Of a DNA stretch of 64,000 bases, positions 8,883-17,487 are shown piece by piece; positions within the stretch are counted from its first letter, which is position 1; each line of letters opens with the position of its first letter. Source of the stretch: Kaistia algarum. Its GTDB lineage: Bacteria; Pseudomonadota; Alphaproteobacteria; Rhizobiales; Kaistiaceae. A program made the translations under genes and the position numbers. The notes under the pieces were generated by a model. It made no database searches and was not told where the DNA came from. It worked only from the letters and a program-made list of their open reading frames with translations. Location of the stretch: positions 310,001 to 374,000 of the forward strand of contig NZ_JAPKNJ010000003.1 of the NCBI RefSeq assembly GCF_026343945.1, written 5' to 3'.

Positions 8883-10160
8883 CTAGATCGGGAACCGCAG
8901 CAGGTCGGAGAGGACCAATCCGGCGGCGCCGAGCAGCGCGGCCTGGTCGCCGGCATCGCCGGCAATGATCTCGATCTCGCCGCCGGGGCGGCGGGGCACC
9001 ATGCTGCGGACGTGCCCGGCGATGGCGTCGATCATCCGCTCGCCGCCGAGCACGACGTCGCCATGCAGGATGAAGACGTTAGGTGCCAGCGTCTGCTGAA
9101 CATTCGCGACGCCGGCGGCGACGTTGCGGGCATAGCGATCGAGCAGCGACGCCGCGCCGGCGACTTCGCGATCGGCCATGGCGACCAGCCGGGCGGAATT
9201 GATGGCATCGGGATCCGGCAGGCCGATGGCTCGCGCCTCGCGGCGAAGCCAGCTCAGCGTCGCGACCGTATCCCAGCATCCGCGCCGGCCGCAGCGGCAG
9301 AGTTCGCCGTCGAGCTGCACGAAAGTATGCCCTAGTTCGCCGCCCGCGCCGGCGGCGCCCCGATAGAGATGACCCTCGACATAGAAGGCCCCGCCCAGGA
9401 CCTCGCCGGTATAAACGACGGCAAATTGCTCGGCGCCGCGGCCGCTGCCAAACCAGCGGTCGCCGACCAATAGTGCGCGCGGGTGATGATCGAGAACGAC
9501 GGGCAGATTGAACCGCGCCTGCAGCGCATCGGCGAGCGGGAATCGATCGAGCGCCGGCGCCAAATTGACGGCGACGATCGAGCCCAGATCCGTATCGACC
9601 ATTCCGCCTACGGCGACGCCGATGCCGAGCGGCGTGCGGCTCGCGCCGGCGAGCGTGCGCTGGACGCAGGTCACTATGGTTTCGATGATGGGGGCGGTTG
9701 GCCCGTCTCCGGGTGGCAGGTCGAGCTTGACCTCGACCAGGATCGTGCCCTCGAGCGTGACGAGGCAGGCATGCACCGCGTCCGGCATGAGCAGCACGCC
9801 GCAGATGGGCCGCGAATTCGGCGAGAACCACAGGGGGCGGGCCGGCTTGCCGCGCGCCGGCTGCCCGGGAGCCGCGTCGATCTCAACCAGCAAATCGTCG
9901 TCGATCAACGGCTGGACAATGCCGGATATGGTCGTGCGATGGACGCCGGAAAGTCGCGCCAGATCGGCCCGGCTCGTGGGGCCGAGGTCGAACAAAGCCT
10001 GCAGGACGCGGCCGCGGTTGGTCGACCCAACCGTCGATGACGTCAGCAGCGAATGGCGCGACTTGGTCGACCTTTCGCCGGAGATAGCGATCGCCTGTGC
10101 GATTTCGGGCAATCCACCGGACCTGCCGCCGAACTGTCCCCTGCTATGCCGATCATCCAT
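8883..10160 (-). CDS. ROK-family transcriptional regulator (NagC/XylR type)
   Basis: 425 residues from the ATG at 10160; in-frame starts further upstream (10220 and beyond) would add unstructured sequence. An N-terminal winged helix-turn-helix (TSRADLARLSGVHRTTIS) is followed by a sugar-kinase-like ROK domain with the zinc motif CRCGRRGCWD and the GAAGAGGELGH segment. Such repressors sense sugars or their derivatives. It is convergent with the amidase (15 bp between stops) and probably controls the preceding importer-cyclase-amidase operon. An inverted repeat at 10242-10256 is a possible autoregulatory site. Confidence 0.88.
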   Translation of the reverse strand: MDDRHSRGQFGGRSGGLPEIAQAIAISGERSTKSRHSLLTSSTVGSTNRGRVLQALFDLGPTSRADLARLSGVHRTTISGIVQPLIDDDLLVEIDAAPGQPARGKPARPLWFSPNSRPICGVLLMPDAVHACLVTLEGTILVEVKLDLPPGDGPTAPIIETIVTCVQRTLAGASRTPLGIGVAVGGMVDTDLGSIVAVNLAPALDRFPLADALQARFNLPVVLDHHPRALLVGDRWFGSGRGAEQFAVVYTGEVLGGAFYVEGHLYRGAAGAGGELGHTFVQLDGELCRCGRRGCWDTVATLSWLRREARAIGLPDPDAINSARLVAMADREVAGAASLLDRYARNVAAGVANVQQTLAPNVFILHGDVVLGGERMIDAIAGHVRSMVPRRPGGEIEIIAGDAGDQAALLGAAGLVLSDLLRFPI

Positions 10161-10666
10161 CGTCGTGTCATCCGAAGGCGCCAAAGCGCAATGAACCTGG
10201 AGGTCTCCTAGCCGATCCATACCCGCTATTCGAGGATTTAGTGTGAGTCTCTCACAAACCTGCTTTCGGCGCAGCAGGAACGGCCCCTCGTTGGACCGGA
10301 TCCGTTCAAGAAGCATTGGTGCGACCGTTGTTTGGGATCGAAAAGAGCGCAGCGCGTGAGTCGCGCATTCGCGGGCTGGAACGATTGCCCGAACAGCGGC
10401 ACGCAATACGATGTGTCGTGCCGGGCGAGCCGGCATGTCGCACTCGGCGCCCGCAAGTTCGCCACGTGTCCAGGCGTTGCGCGCGAAGCGAGGCTGACAT
10501 TGGCCGTATGACGTCAATAGTGCGCTCTTACACGCTCGTGACCTTGGTCATTGCGATCGCAGGCAGTGTTTTCTGATGTACAGGTCCAGCCGGCGGTTCT
10601 AGACGTCGCTGTCTGGCGAGTTGTTTACAGCCGTCCCAGCGCTGCTCTGATACCGAGTTCATTTCC
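10161..10666. other. Divergent intergenic region between ROK regulator and HPP gene
   Basis: 506 bp. Apart from the inverted repeat at 10242-10256, I see no gene with convincing composition or start signals. The regulator's frame stays open upstream to 10517 but that part has no recognisable domain. Confidence 0.45.
10242..10256. promoter_or_regulatory. Inverted repeat TGTGAG-N3-CTCACA, candidate operator
   Basis: A perfect 6-bp inverted repeat with a 3-bp spacer lies about 80 bp upstream of the ROK regulator start. Its position suits autoregulation or control of the divergent gene. No promoter hexamers were confidently assigned. Confidence 0.4.
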
Positions 10667-11761
10667 TTGCCGTCCGATCACAGCCCCAAACATCGCTTCC
10701 CGTTGTTCGTGCCGATTCTTGCCGGGGCAACGGCGCGAGAACGGGCGATAGGGTGCCTCGGAGCGCTGGTCGGCATTGCCGTCACCGGGTTGTTCTGCGG
10801 CTGGCTGGCTGGCCTCGGACCCCAATTCCCACTGATCGTCGCGCCGATCGGCGCCTCAGCCGTGCTCCTGTTTGCCGTCCCAGCTAGTCCGCTCGCCCAG
10901 CCATGGCCCATCATTGGCGGCAACACGATCTCTGCCTTTGTCGGCATCCTCGTCGCTCATCTCGTACACGAGCCGGTGCTGGCGATCGGCCTCGCGGTTT
11001 CGCTGGCGATCGCCGTCATGTCGCTAACCCGCAGCCTGCATCCGCCGGGCGGTGCCGCCGCCCTGACGGCGGCGCTGGGCGGTCCTGCCGTGGCCTCGGC
11101 GGGCTTCCTGTTTCCGCTGGTTCCAGTCGGTCTCAATTCGGTGCTGCTGGTGGCGATCGGAATCGCCTTCCACCGCCTAGCGCGCCGGCGCTATCCGCAC
11201 GTCGTGGTCCCGCCCACTGGCAATCAGCATCGGACGTCCGACATTCCCACGCCGTTGCGCGTCGGCTTTCGTGGCGAAGATATAGACGCCGCGCTCCGCT
11301 CTTTCGATGAGACCTTCGACATCGACAGGGCTGATCTCGACCGGCTGTTGCGGCAGGTCGAGTTGCAGGCGCTCATCCGTTCGACCGGCGCCGTCCTTTG
11401 CCGAGACGTCATGTCACGCGATGTCGTACGCGTCGGTCTGGACGCGCGCAGCGAAGCCGCTCGGAAGCTGCTGATCGATCACAACATCCGCACCTTACCG
11501 GTGGTCGATGATCGCGATGAACTCGTCGGCACGATCGGCCTTCGCGAGCTTGCTGGTGACGCCGAGTTCATCGCCGGCCTCGTCTCGGAATCGGCAACCG
11601 CCGCACCAGACGATCCGGCCCTCGGCCTCGTTCCGCTTCTGACCGACGGGCGCACCCACGCGGCCATCATCGTCGGCGAAGATCGCCGCATCGCTGGCCT
11701 GATCAGCCAGACCGACCTTTTCGCCCTGCTCGCAAAGACGCATATGTTGAGCAGCGGGTGA
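10667..11761 (+). CDS. HPP-family membrane protein with C-terminal CBS pair
   Basis: 364 residues from a TTG at 10667; no strong Shine-Dalgarno was seen, so the start is uncertain. The N-terminal half has four hydrophobic segments and the family-defining HPPGGAAALTAALGG motif (HPP family, PF04982). The C-terminal third contains two CBS repeats (CRDVMSRDVVRVGLDARSE; later RTHAAIIVGEDRRIAGLISQ), which usually bind adenosyl nucleotides. HPP proteins are inner-membrane proteins, some implicated in nitrite transport; the bacterial HPP-CBS architecture is common but its substrate is unknown. It does not look linked to its neighbours. Confidence 0.87.
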   Translation: MPSDHSPKHRFPLFVPILAGATARERAIGCLGALVGIAVTGLFCGWLAGLGPQFPLIVAPIGASAVLLFAVPASPLAQPWPIIGGNTISAFVGILVAHLVHEPVLAIGLAVSLAIAVMSLTRSLHPPGGAAALTAALGGPAVASAGFLFPLVPVGLNSVLLVAIGIAFHRLARRRYPHVVVPPTGNQHRTSDIPTPLRVGFRGEDIDAALRSFDETFDIDRADLDRLLRQVELQALIRSTGAVLCRDVMSRDVVRVGLDARSEAARKLLIDHNIRTLPVVDDRDELVGTIGLRELAGDAEFIAGLVSESATAAPDDPALGLVPLLTDGRTHAAIIVGEDRRIAGLISQTDLFALLAKTHMLSSG

Positions 11762-12467
11762 GTGGCGGACCAGTGGCCACGCGTTGTCCAGCAGCGCTGG
11801 CAGTGAATGGGCGCGGGATTTTGACCTCGGCTTGAATCGACCTAATCATCGAATCTTCTCATAGATATCGAAGACTATCCGGGTCTCAATCAGCGCCGAT
11901 CGAGACCCCGGTAGGCGCAGAATTTCTGAAACATTCTCAACGCGTTGAAGCCATCCGATGTGAGCTCCTGCGAGATCGCGCGTTCACAGACTATCTAGTT
12001 GCTGTCGAGCTCAAGCGGCCTACTGCACTAGAGGGTCGACCCTTGCACGCCCAATGACAGGGCGCGGTCGAAGTGAACCGCCCCGGGTTTGTCGAAGGCT
12101 CCAACTCCTGAGAAGGTGGAGTCATGACGAGCAAGACGACGAACAAGTTTTCGTCTGAGGTGCGCTCACGCGGTGCGGATGGTGCTGGATCATGAGGCTG
12201 AGCATCCGTCGCGCTGGCAGGCGATTGTGTCGATTGCGACCAAGATGGGCGGCTCGTGACACTCGTTGAACGAGCGGCTCAAGAAGGCTGAGGTCGACGC
12301 CGGCAAGCGGGCCGGGGAGACGACGGATATGGCGGCCAAGCTGAAGGCGTTCGAGCGGGAGAACCGCGAGTTGCGGCAGGCGAACAAGATTCTGCGCAAG
12401 GCGCCCTCGTATTTCCCGCGGGCGGAGCTCGACCGCCGGTCGAAGACAGGATCGCGTTCATCGACGA
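11762..12467. other. Intergenic region with repeat copy B and IS3 remnant
   Basis: 706 bp. It holds repeat copy B (11807-11988), about 85 bp with no recognisable content, then the left end and broken orfA of an IS3-family element. No intact gene was seen. Confidence 0.7.
11807..11988 (+). repeat. Dispersed ~182-bp repeat, copy B
   Basis: Same edges and order of conserved words as copies A and C. Here GGGTCTC and GAGACCC around the central segment form a clean inverted repeat; copies A and C carry different bases in these arms but keep partial pairing. It lies 85 bp before the left end of an IS3 remnant. Confidence 0.75.
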
Positions 12468-12475
12468 TCACCGCG
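12074..12475 (+). pseudogene. IS3-family element remnant: left end, broken orfA, start of orfB
   Basis: A TGAACCGCCCCGGGTTTG left-end inverted repeat precedes an orfA beginning at the ATG at 12124 ([16 protein letters not shown]). OrfA encodes the HTH transposase start of one IS3 subgroup. It is broken by a frameshift within about 60 bp (near 12170, after which the frame must change to read [17 protein letters not shown]) and by an in-frame TGA near 12257. The leucine-zipper part ([20 protein letters not shown]) is still readable, as are the first residues of orfB (RIAFIDDHR). Everything after about 12475 is lost. The remnant abuts the 3' end of the DUF4432 gene and supplies its stop codon. 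Confidence 0.85.
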
Positions 12476-13577
12476 TTGCGGACTCCAACATTCGCATCTC
12501 GTCAGCCCGGTCAGCGTCGATAATGGCGACGCGCAACGTGTATCGGCGGCTCTCGCCGGGCTGCAGAACGATCAGTTCCCCGCGGTCCTCGATCTCGCGC
12601 CGGCCGAAGCCGTTGCTGCACGGTTCGATTCCGACGGCATATTGCCCTTCGCCCATCATCCGCCATTCGATGTAGTTGGGCAGCGTCTTCTGATCATAGG
12701 CGACCGAGAGCCCGATTCCGCCCATCAGGCGCGGATTGAAGATCGCGACCTCCACCTCGCCGCTTTCATTGGCGCGCATGCGATGCTCGAAGGTTTGCTG
12801 GATCCAGTTGCGCTGCGGAGCGACGAATCGCGACCAACTGGTGCGGTCCTCCAGATCGGCCGTGCCGAACAAGAGCTTCGGCGTCCCGATGCTTGGCGCG
12901 ATGAACTCGGCACCGTAGTCGACGAACGGATAGCCGATATTGATGTGGTAGAGCAGCATATGGCTGGTCGGCGTATAGCCGCGGTTCTCGACCACATCCT
13001 CCATGGTGAAGGCGGATTGGCCGAGCACGGCCCGATAGGTCCGGGTAAGCACGAGATTCTCGCCATAGGCCTGCGCCTGCGTGACCCGCCCAATCGCCTC
13101 CATCACGTAACTCCCATCGATCCAGCGCTCGCCGAGGCTCACCAGTTCCGCCGGGATCAGCGCTGCCCGATCGTGAACGCCGTAGTGATCCGTGGGCCGG
13201 GCAGGGAAATTGTAGTGGCTGACATCGGCGTCTTCGGGATTGCCGATATGGAGCAGGCCGCAGGTATTGTTGAAGCCGCCGAGCCCGGCCCGCAGCCAGC
13301 CGAAATTGGCTTGATCCTCGAAATACCACGGCCCGGGCAGCATCGTCGGCGGCATCCAGGCGAGCGATGCCCCGCGATAGTCGCAACGGCCGACATCGAA
13401 GCCGCGATCGACGCCGATCTCGAAGGTGAAGCCGGTGCCTGTGCGGAATTCGACAAGACGCACCCCGCGCGAGGGACCATTGTCCGAAGTGATCAGGCGC
13501 ACGCCGCCAAGCTGGGACATATGGCCGACCCGGCGGCGCAGATCGTCCGGTGTCAGGCCCGCCGCAAAGAAATCCAT
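12468..13577 (-). CDS. DUF4432 family protein (aldose 1-epimerase-like)
   Basis: 369 residues from the ATG at 13577, which has a GGGAGGGAG Shine-Dalgarno. The protein belongs to the DUF4432 group of galactose-mutarotase-fold proteins; recognisable segments include [32 protein letters not shown] and a C-terminal [15 protein letters not shown]. It probably acts on a sugar or sugar acid in the cytoplasm. It is divergent from the LacI regulator, and its promoter overlaps a palindrome matching the one before the downstream importer, so it belongs to that regulon. The last codons and stop come from IS3 remnant sequence, so the native C-terminus may have been altered. Confidence 0.85.
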   Translation of the reverse strand: MDFFAAGLTPDDLRRRVGHMSQLGGVRLITSDNGPSRGVRLVEFRTGTGFTFEIGVDRGFDVGRCDYRGASLAWMPPTMLPGPWYFEDQANFGWLRAGLGGFNNTCGLLHIGNPEDADVSHYNFPARPTDHYGVHDRAALIPAELVSLGERWIDGSYVMEAIGRVTQAQAYGENLVLTRTYRAVLGQSAFTMEDVVENRGYTPTSHMLLYHINIGYPFVDYGAEFIAPSIGTPKLLFGTADLEDRTSWSRFVAPQRNWIQQTFEHRMRANESGEVEVAIFNPRLMGGIGLSVAYDQKTLPNYIEWRMMGEGQYAVGIEPCSNGFGRREIEDRGELIVLQPGESRRYTLRVAIIDADRADEMRMLESATR

Positions 13578-13590
13578 CGCTCCCTCCCAT

Positions 13591-13629
13591 ATGTTATCGG
13601 TATCATATCCACGGTCGTTCTCGACGCAA
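13591..13629 (-). promoter_or_regulatory. Promoter of DUF4432 gene with LacI-type operator
   Basis: On the minus strand TTGCGT (13629-13624) and TATGAT (13607-13602) are 16 bp apart. The operator-like word ATGATACCGATAACAT (13606-13591) overlaps and follows the -10 hexamer. Its core matches the perfect palindrome GTTACCGGTAAC at 14843-14854 in most positions, so both are likely sites for the LacI-family protein encoded between them. Confidence 0.65.
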
Positions 13630-13771
13630 TCCGCCCGATGCGATCCGCTTGCCGGCCGCCGCATTTTCGGACGCAGCGACGACACGTTCGCGATAAGAAG
13701 GGACGACAAGCCAACGGAACAAGAGCCCGGCTATTCGGGGAAGCGATGCAGGGCGCGAGCAGGGGAACATC

Positions 13772-14818
13772 GTGACGGAAAGCGGCAAGGCAGCGAAGGC
13801 CGGTTTCGGCGCGACCATGTCCGAAGTGGCGGCGCTGGCCGGCGTCACCAAGATGACGGTATCGCGGGTGCTGCGCCATCCCGAGAAGGTCAATGCCGAG
13901 ACGCGGGAACGGGTCACCGCCGCCATGGCCCGCATCGGCTATGTCCCGAACCGCCTTGCCGGCAGCCTGACCGCCGGCTCGACCGGGCTGGTGGCGGCGA
14001 TCGTGCCGACGCTGCGCCACTCCATCTTCGCCGATACGCTGGAAGGGATCAGCGACGTGCTGTCCGAGGCGGGTCTCGGCCTTTTCGTATCGTCGAGCGC
14101 CTATCGTACAGATGTCGAGGAGAGTCAGATCCGCTCGATCCTTGAGCGGCGGCCCGATGCGCTAGTGTTGACTGGGCTCACGCATACCGGGGCGACGCGC
14201 GAATTGCTGCGCGGCTTCGGCATTCCCGTCGTCGAGACGTGGGAGACCGGCGATGAGCCGGTTGACATGGCCGTTGGCTTCTCCAATCGCGAGGCGGCGC
14301 ATGCGATGACGGCCGAACTGATCCGTTCGGGCTATCGCCGCATCGCTTTCGTCAACGGGCCGAGCGAGAGCAATGAGCGCGCCCGGCACCGGGCCGAGGG
14401 CTATCTTGATGCGATGCGCGAAGCGGGGCTGTCGGCGCCGCCGATCCAAGTCGTCCATGACGAGGCCGCGATCTTGCCGGAGACGGGGGCGCGAGCGATC
14501 CGCATGCTGCGCAAGAATGCGCCGGACGTGGATGCGGTGTTCTTCACCTCCGACGTCTTCGCGGTCGGCGCGATCCTCGCCTGCCGCGAACTCGGCGTCC
14601 GGGTGCCGGAGCAACTAGGCATTGCCGGGTTCCATGATCTCGAAATCGGCCGTGTCGTCTCGCCAACCCTGACCACGGTTCACGTCCCAGCCATGGAGAT
14701 GGGGCGAAAGGCCGGTCACATGATCCTGGCGCGTCTCGCCGGAAGCAAGGGTGCGAGCGAGCGCTACGATCTCGGCTTCTCGATCATTTCGCGCGAATCG
14801 AGCCGTCGCAAACACTGA
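13772..14818 (+). CDS. LacI-family transcriptional repressor (GntR/gluconate-repressor-like)
   Basis: 348 residues from the GTG at 13772 with an AGGGGA Shine-Dalgarno. Residues about 14-65 form the LacI HTH and hinge helix (MSEVAALAGVTKMTVSRVL, then NRLAGSLTAGST). The remainder is a periplasmic-binding-protein-like effector domain ending with a PTLTTVHVPAMEMG segment. Architecture and HTH resemble the gluconate repressor subgroup. It is divergent from DUF4432 and followed by the importer operon, with operators at both promoters. Predicted effector: the imported sugar or its acid (inference). Confidence 0.92.
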   Translation: MTESGKAAKAGFGATMSEVAALAGVTKMTVSRVLRHPEKVNAETRERVTAAMARIGYVPNRLAGSLTAGSTGLVAAIVPTLRHSIFADTLEGISDVLSEAGLGLFVSSSAYRTDVEESQIRSILERRPDALVLTGLTHTGATRELLRGFGIPVVETWETGDEPVDMAVGFSNREAAHAMTAELIRSGYRRIAFVNGPSESNERARHRAEGYLDAMREAGLSAPPIQVVHDEAAILPETGARAIRMLRKNAPDVDAVFFTSDVFAVGAILACRELGVRVPEQLGIAGFHDLEIGRVVSPTLTTVHVPAMEMGRKAGHMILARLAGSKGASERYDLGFSIISRESSRRKH

Positions 14819-14827
14819 GCGAGACGA

Positions 14828-14856
14828 TTGACTCTGTCATAAGTTACCGGTAACAT
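14828..14856 (+). promoter_or_regulatory. Promoter of importer operon with perfect LacI palindrome
   Basis: TTGACT (14828-14833) and TAACAT (14851-14856) are separated by 17 bp. The perfect 12-bp palindrome GTTACCGGTAAC (14843-14854) covers the spacer and -10, an arrangement expected for direct repression. The first gene starts at 14923 behind GGAGG. Confidence 0.75.
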
Positions 14857-14922
14857 TTTTCCGCATTCAACGATTGAGTGTCGAGCCGCGGCAAGAAGAC
14901 CGGCGGCCAGGGAGGATGAAAG

Positions 14923-15918
14923 ATGCTGAAGACATTGCTGGCGGCCGCCGCAGCGGCAGCCTTCGCGACGACGTTCGCCTTCGCGGCCGACAAGCCCACC
15001 GTCGGCCTGATCCAGATCGACCTGTCCAATCCCTTCCACCTGGGCGAGGTCGATGGCGCCAAGGAAGCGGCCCGACGTGCCGGCTTCGATCTCGTCGTCA
15101 CCAGCGGCGAGGGAGACGTCACCAAGCAGATCCAGGCGATGGAGAACCTGATCAATCAGGGCGTCGACGTCATCTCGATCAATTTCATCGACGCCGCGGC
15201 CTTTGGCCCGACCATGGCCAAGGCCGCCGCCGCGAAGATCCCGGTGGTCTGCCTGCATTCCAAGATCGACGGCTGCGCGGCGGTGCTCGGCTTCGACGAG
15301 CGATATACCGGCAAGATCGTCGGCGAATATGCGGCCGAGTTGCTGAAGGCTCGCTACGGCGAGGTGAAGGGCGAGGTCGCCAATCTGCAGGGCCTGCTCG
15401 GCCAGGGCCTCAATACCGACCGTTCCGGCGGCTTCACCGACGTCATGGCGCAGTATCCAGGCGTCAAGGTCGTGGCCCAGGAGCCAACGAGCTGGGATCC
15501 GACCAAGGCGGTGTCGATCACCGAGAACTGGATGACTGCCTATCCGAATCTCGACCTGATTTACGGCAATTCCGACAGCCTCACTGTTCCCGCTGCCGGC
15601 GTCATCGGAAGGTCCGGAAAACAGGATCAGGTGATGCTCGTATCCGTGGATGGCACCGAACCTGGCCTGAAGGCAGTCAAGGACGGCACCATGAAGAGTA
15701 CGGTTCTTCTCGCCCCGCAATATTCCGGCTTCTGGAAGGCCTATCTCCCCTTCCTGATCGCAACCGCGAAGGATGACCGCAAGGAAGTGCTGATCAAGGG
15801 CGTGCTGGTGACCAGCGACAATGTCGACAAGGCATTGAAGCTAGCCTCCGACCAGGTCAACAACATGCAGAGTTTCCCGTTCGAGAAGCCGCTCGCCGAT
15901 ATCGTCGCCGGCTACTGA
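14923..15918 (+). CDS. Periplasmic sugar-binding protein, LacI-controlled importer
   Basis: 331 residues with a strong GGAGG Shine-Dalgarno. The signal peptide (about 1-21) has an unusual run of Ala residues and ends near AFA-ADK. The mature domain is a Peripla_BP_4/RbsB type (PTVGLIQIDLSNPFHLGEV, VSVDGTEPGLKAVKDG). It serves the two-domain ATPase and double-length permease encoded next. The downstream dehydrogenase and galactonate-dehydratase-like enzyme suggest an aldose or aldonate ligand (inference). Confidence 0.93.
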   Translation: MLKTLLAAAAAAAFATTFAFAADKPTVGLIQIDLSNPFHLGEVDGAKEAARRAGFDLVVTSGEGDVTKQIQAMENLINQGVDVISINFIDAAAFGPTMAKAAAAKIPVVCLHSKIDGCAAVLGFDERYTGKIVGEYAAELLKARYGEVKGEVANLQGLLGQGLNTDRSGGFTDVMAQYPGVKVVAQEPTSWDPTKAVSITENWMTAYPNLDLIYGNSDSLTVPAAGVIGRSGKQDQVMLVSVDGTEPGLKAVKDGTMKSTVLLAPQYSGFWKAYLPFLIATAKDDRKEVLIKGVLVTSDNVDKALKLASDQVNNMQSFPFEKPLADIVAGY

Positions 15919-15925
15919 TCCAACA

Positions 15926-15950
15926 GCCCGCGGCGGTCGACGCCGCGGGC
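15926..15950 (+). terminator. Perfect 10-bp stem-loop after binding-protein gene
   Basis: GCCCGCGGCG pairs perfectly with CGCCGCGGGC around a GTCGA loop, starting 8 bp after the binding-protein stop. No T-run follows and the ATPase gene begins 17 bp later, so partial read-through or mRNA 3'-end protection is the likely role. Confidence 0.65.
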
Positions 15951-15966
15951 GCCTCGTCGGGCATCC

Positions 15967-17487
15967 GTGATTTCCATGACCGCTTCCCTGCCATCATCGC
16001 CGCCTGCACTCGAGATCGTCGGTCTCGGCAAGCGGTTCCCGGGTGTCGTCGCCCTCGCCGACGTATCGCTCCGCATCGATGCGGGCAGCGTGCATGGGTT
16101 GGTCGGCCAGAACGGTGCCGGCAAGTCGACGTTGATCAACATCTTATCGGGGATGTATGCGGCCGATGAAGGCGTCGTTCGCCTTGCGGGCCAGCCGGTA
16201 GAGATCACCGACACGCGCCGCGCGCTCGGCCTTGGCATCGCCACCGTCTACCAGGAACTGAGCCTGCTTCCCAATCTGACCATTGCGGAGAACCTGTCGC
16301 TCGGTCGTGAGCCGCGCCGGCGCGGCATACTCGATCGTCCGGCCATGATCGCCGGCACCAGGCAGGCATTGGACCGGCTCGGTCTCGCGCTCGATCCACT
16401 CGCGATCGTTGGCAATCTCTCTCTGGCCGAGAAGCAGATGGTCGAGATCGCCAAGGCCCTTGCCACCGATCCCCGCATCCTCGTTCTCGACGAGCCGACC
16501 GCACCACTGGGTGCGCATGAGAGCGGCATCCTCTTTGCCGCCATCGCGAGGCTGAAGGCCCAGGGCGTCGCGATTCTCTACGTATCTCATCGCTTCGCCG
16601 AGGTCCTGGCGCTCTGCGACACCGCCACCGTGCTGCGAAACGGCCGCCATGTTGTGACCGCGCCGCTCACGGGCTGGACCGAGAGCCGCCTCACCGACGC
16701 CATGATCGGTTCGAGGACGGAGCGCTTCGAACACAAAGCGCGCCAGCCCGGCGAGGTGGCGGTCGCACTCCAGGGCATTACATTCGGACACCAGCTTCGC
16801 GGCATCGATCTCGTCGCTCGCCGCGGCGAGATAGTCGGCGTCACCGGTCTGCTCGGCGCCGGGCAGAATGAACTTGGCCGGCTCATCGGCGGCGATATCG
16901 TGGCCGATGGCGGAGAGATGGTGGTCGGCGGACGGCCACGCCGTTTTCGCGGTCCGGCAGACGCGGTCAAGGCGGGCGTCTGCCTGCTGACCGAGGAGCG
17001 CAAGGCCGAGGGCATCCTGCCCAATTTAACGCTGCGCGAGAATATCGGCGTTTCGTCGCTCAGGGATCGGCGCGGCCCCCTCGGCCTAGTTCGCACCGGC
17101 GCCGAGCAACAGGCAACGGAGGCTGCGGCCGCGACCTTCGGCGTCGTCGCTGCCTCGATGGAAACACCGATCCGCCGTCTCTCCGGCGGCAACCAGCAAA
17201 AGGCGCTGGTGGCGCGGTGGCATCTCGCCAACGTCGACATATTCGTCCTTATCGAGCCGACGCGCGGTGTCGATGTCGGCGCCCGCACCGAGATCTACCG
17301 GCGACTGGACGAGCTCGCGCGAGCCGGAAAAGCGATCATCGTCGTTTCTTCCGAACTCGCCGAAGTCCTTGCGCTTGCCGACCGGATATTGGTCGTCCGT
17401 GCCGGCCGCATCGACGTCGTGGTCGATCCGGCATCGGTCGACGAGGAAGTACTCAACCTCGTCGTACAGGGCGCGGAGGCCGCATGA
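15967..17487 (+). CDS. Two-domain sugar ABC transporter ATPase (RbsA/MglA type)
   Basis: 506 residues from the GTG at 15967; an ATG at 15976 is an alternative. The N-terminal domain has Walker A GQNGAGKST, signature-like LSLAEKQMVEIAKAL and Walker B ILVLDEPTAPLG. The C-terminal domain has the degenerate P-loop GLLGAGQNELG usual in this family, a good signature LSGGNQQKALVARW, and a Walker B reading VLIEPTRGVDVG. In that last motif the expected Asp before the Glu is Ile, which may reduce catalysis in the second site. The stop overlaps the permease start (ATGA). Confidence 0.93.
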   Translation: MISMTASLPSSPPALEIVGLGKRFPGVVALADVSLRIDAGSVHGLVGQNGAGKSTLINILSGMYAADEGVVRLAGQPVEITDTRRALGLGIATVYQELSLLPNLTIAENLSLGREPRRRGILDRPAMIAGTRQALDRLGLALDPLAIVGNLSLAEKQMVEIAKALATDPRILVLDEPTAPLGAHESGILFAAIARLKAQGVAILYVSHRFAEVLALCDTATVLRNGRHVVTAPLTGWTESRLTDAMIGSRTERFEHKARQPGEVAVALQGITFGHQLRGIDLVARRGEIVGVTGLLGAGQNELGRLIGGDIVADGGEMVVGGRPRRFRGPADAVKAGVCLLTEERKAEGILPNLTLRENIGVSSLRDRRGPLGLVRTGAEQQATEAAAATFGVVAASMETPIRRLSGGNQQKALVARWHLANVDIFVLIEPTRGVDVGARTEIYRRLDELARAGKAIIVVSSELAEVLALADRILVVRAGRIDVVVDPASVDEEVLNLVVQGAEAA

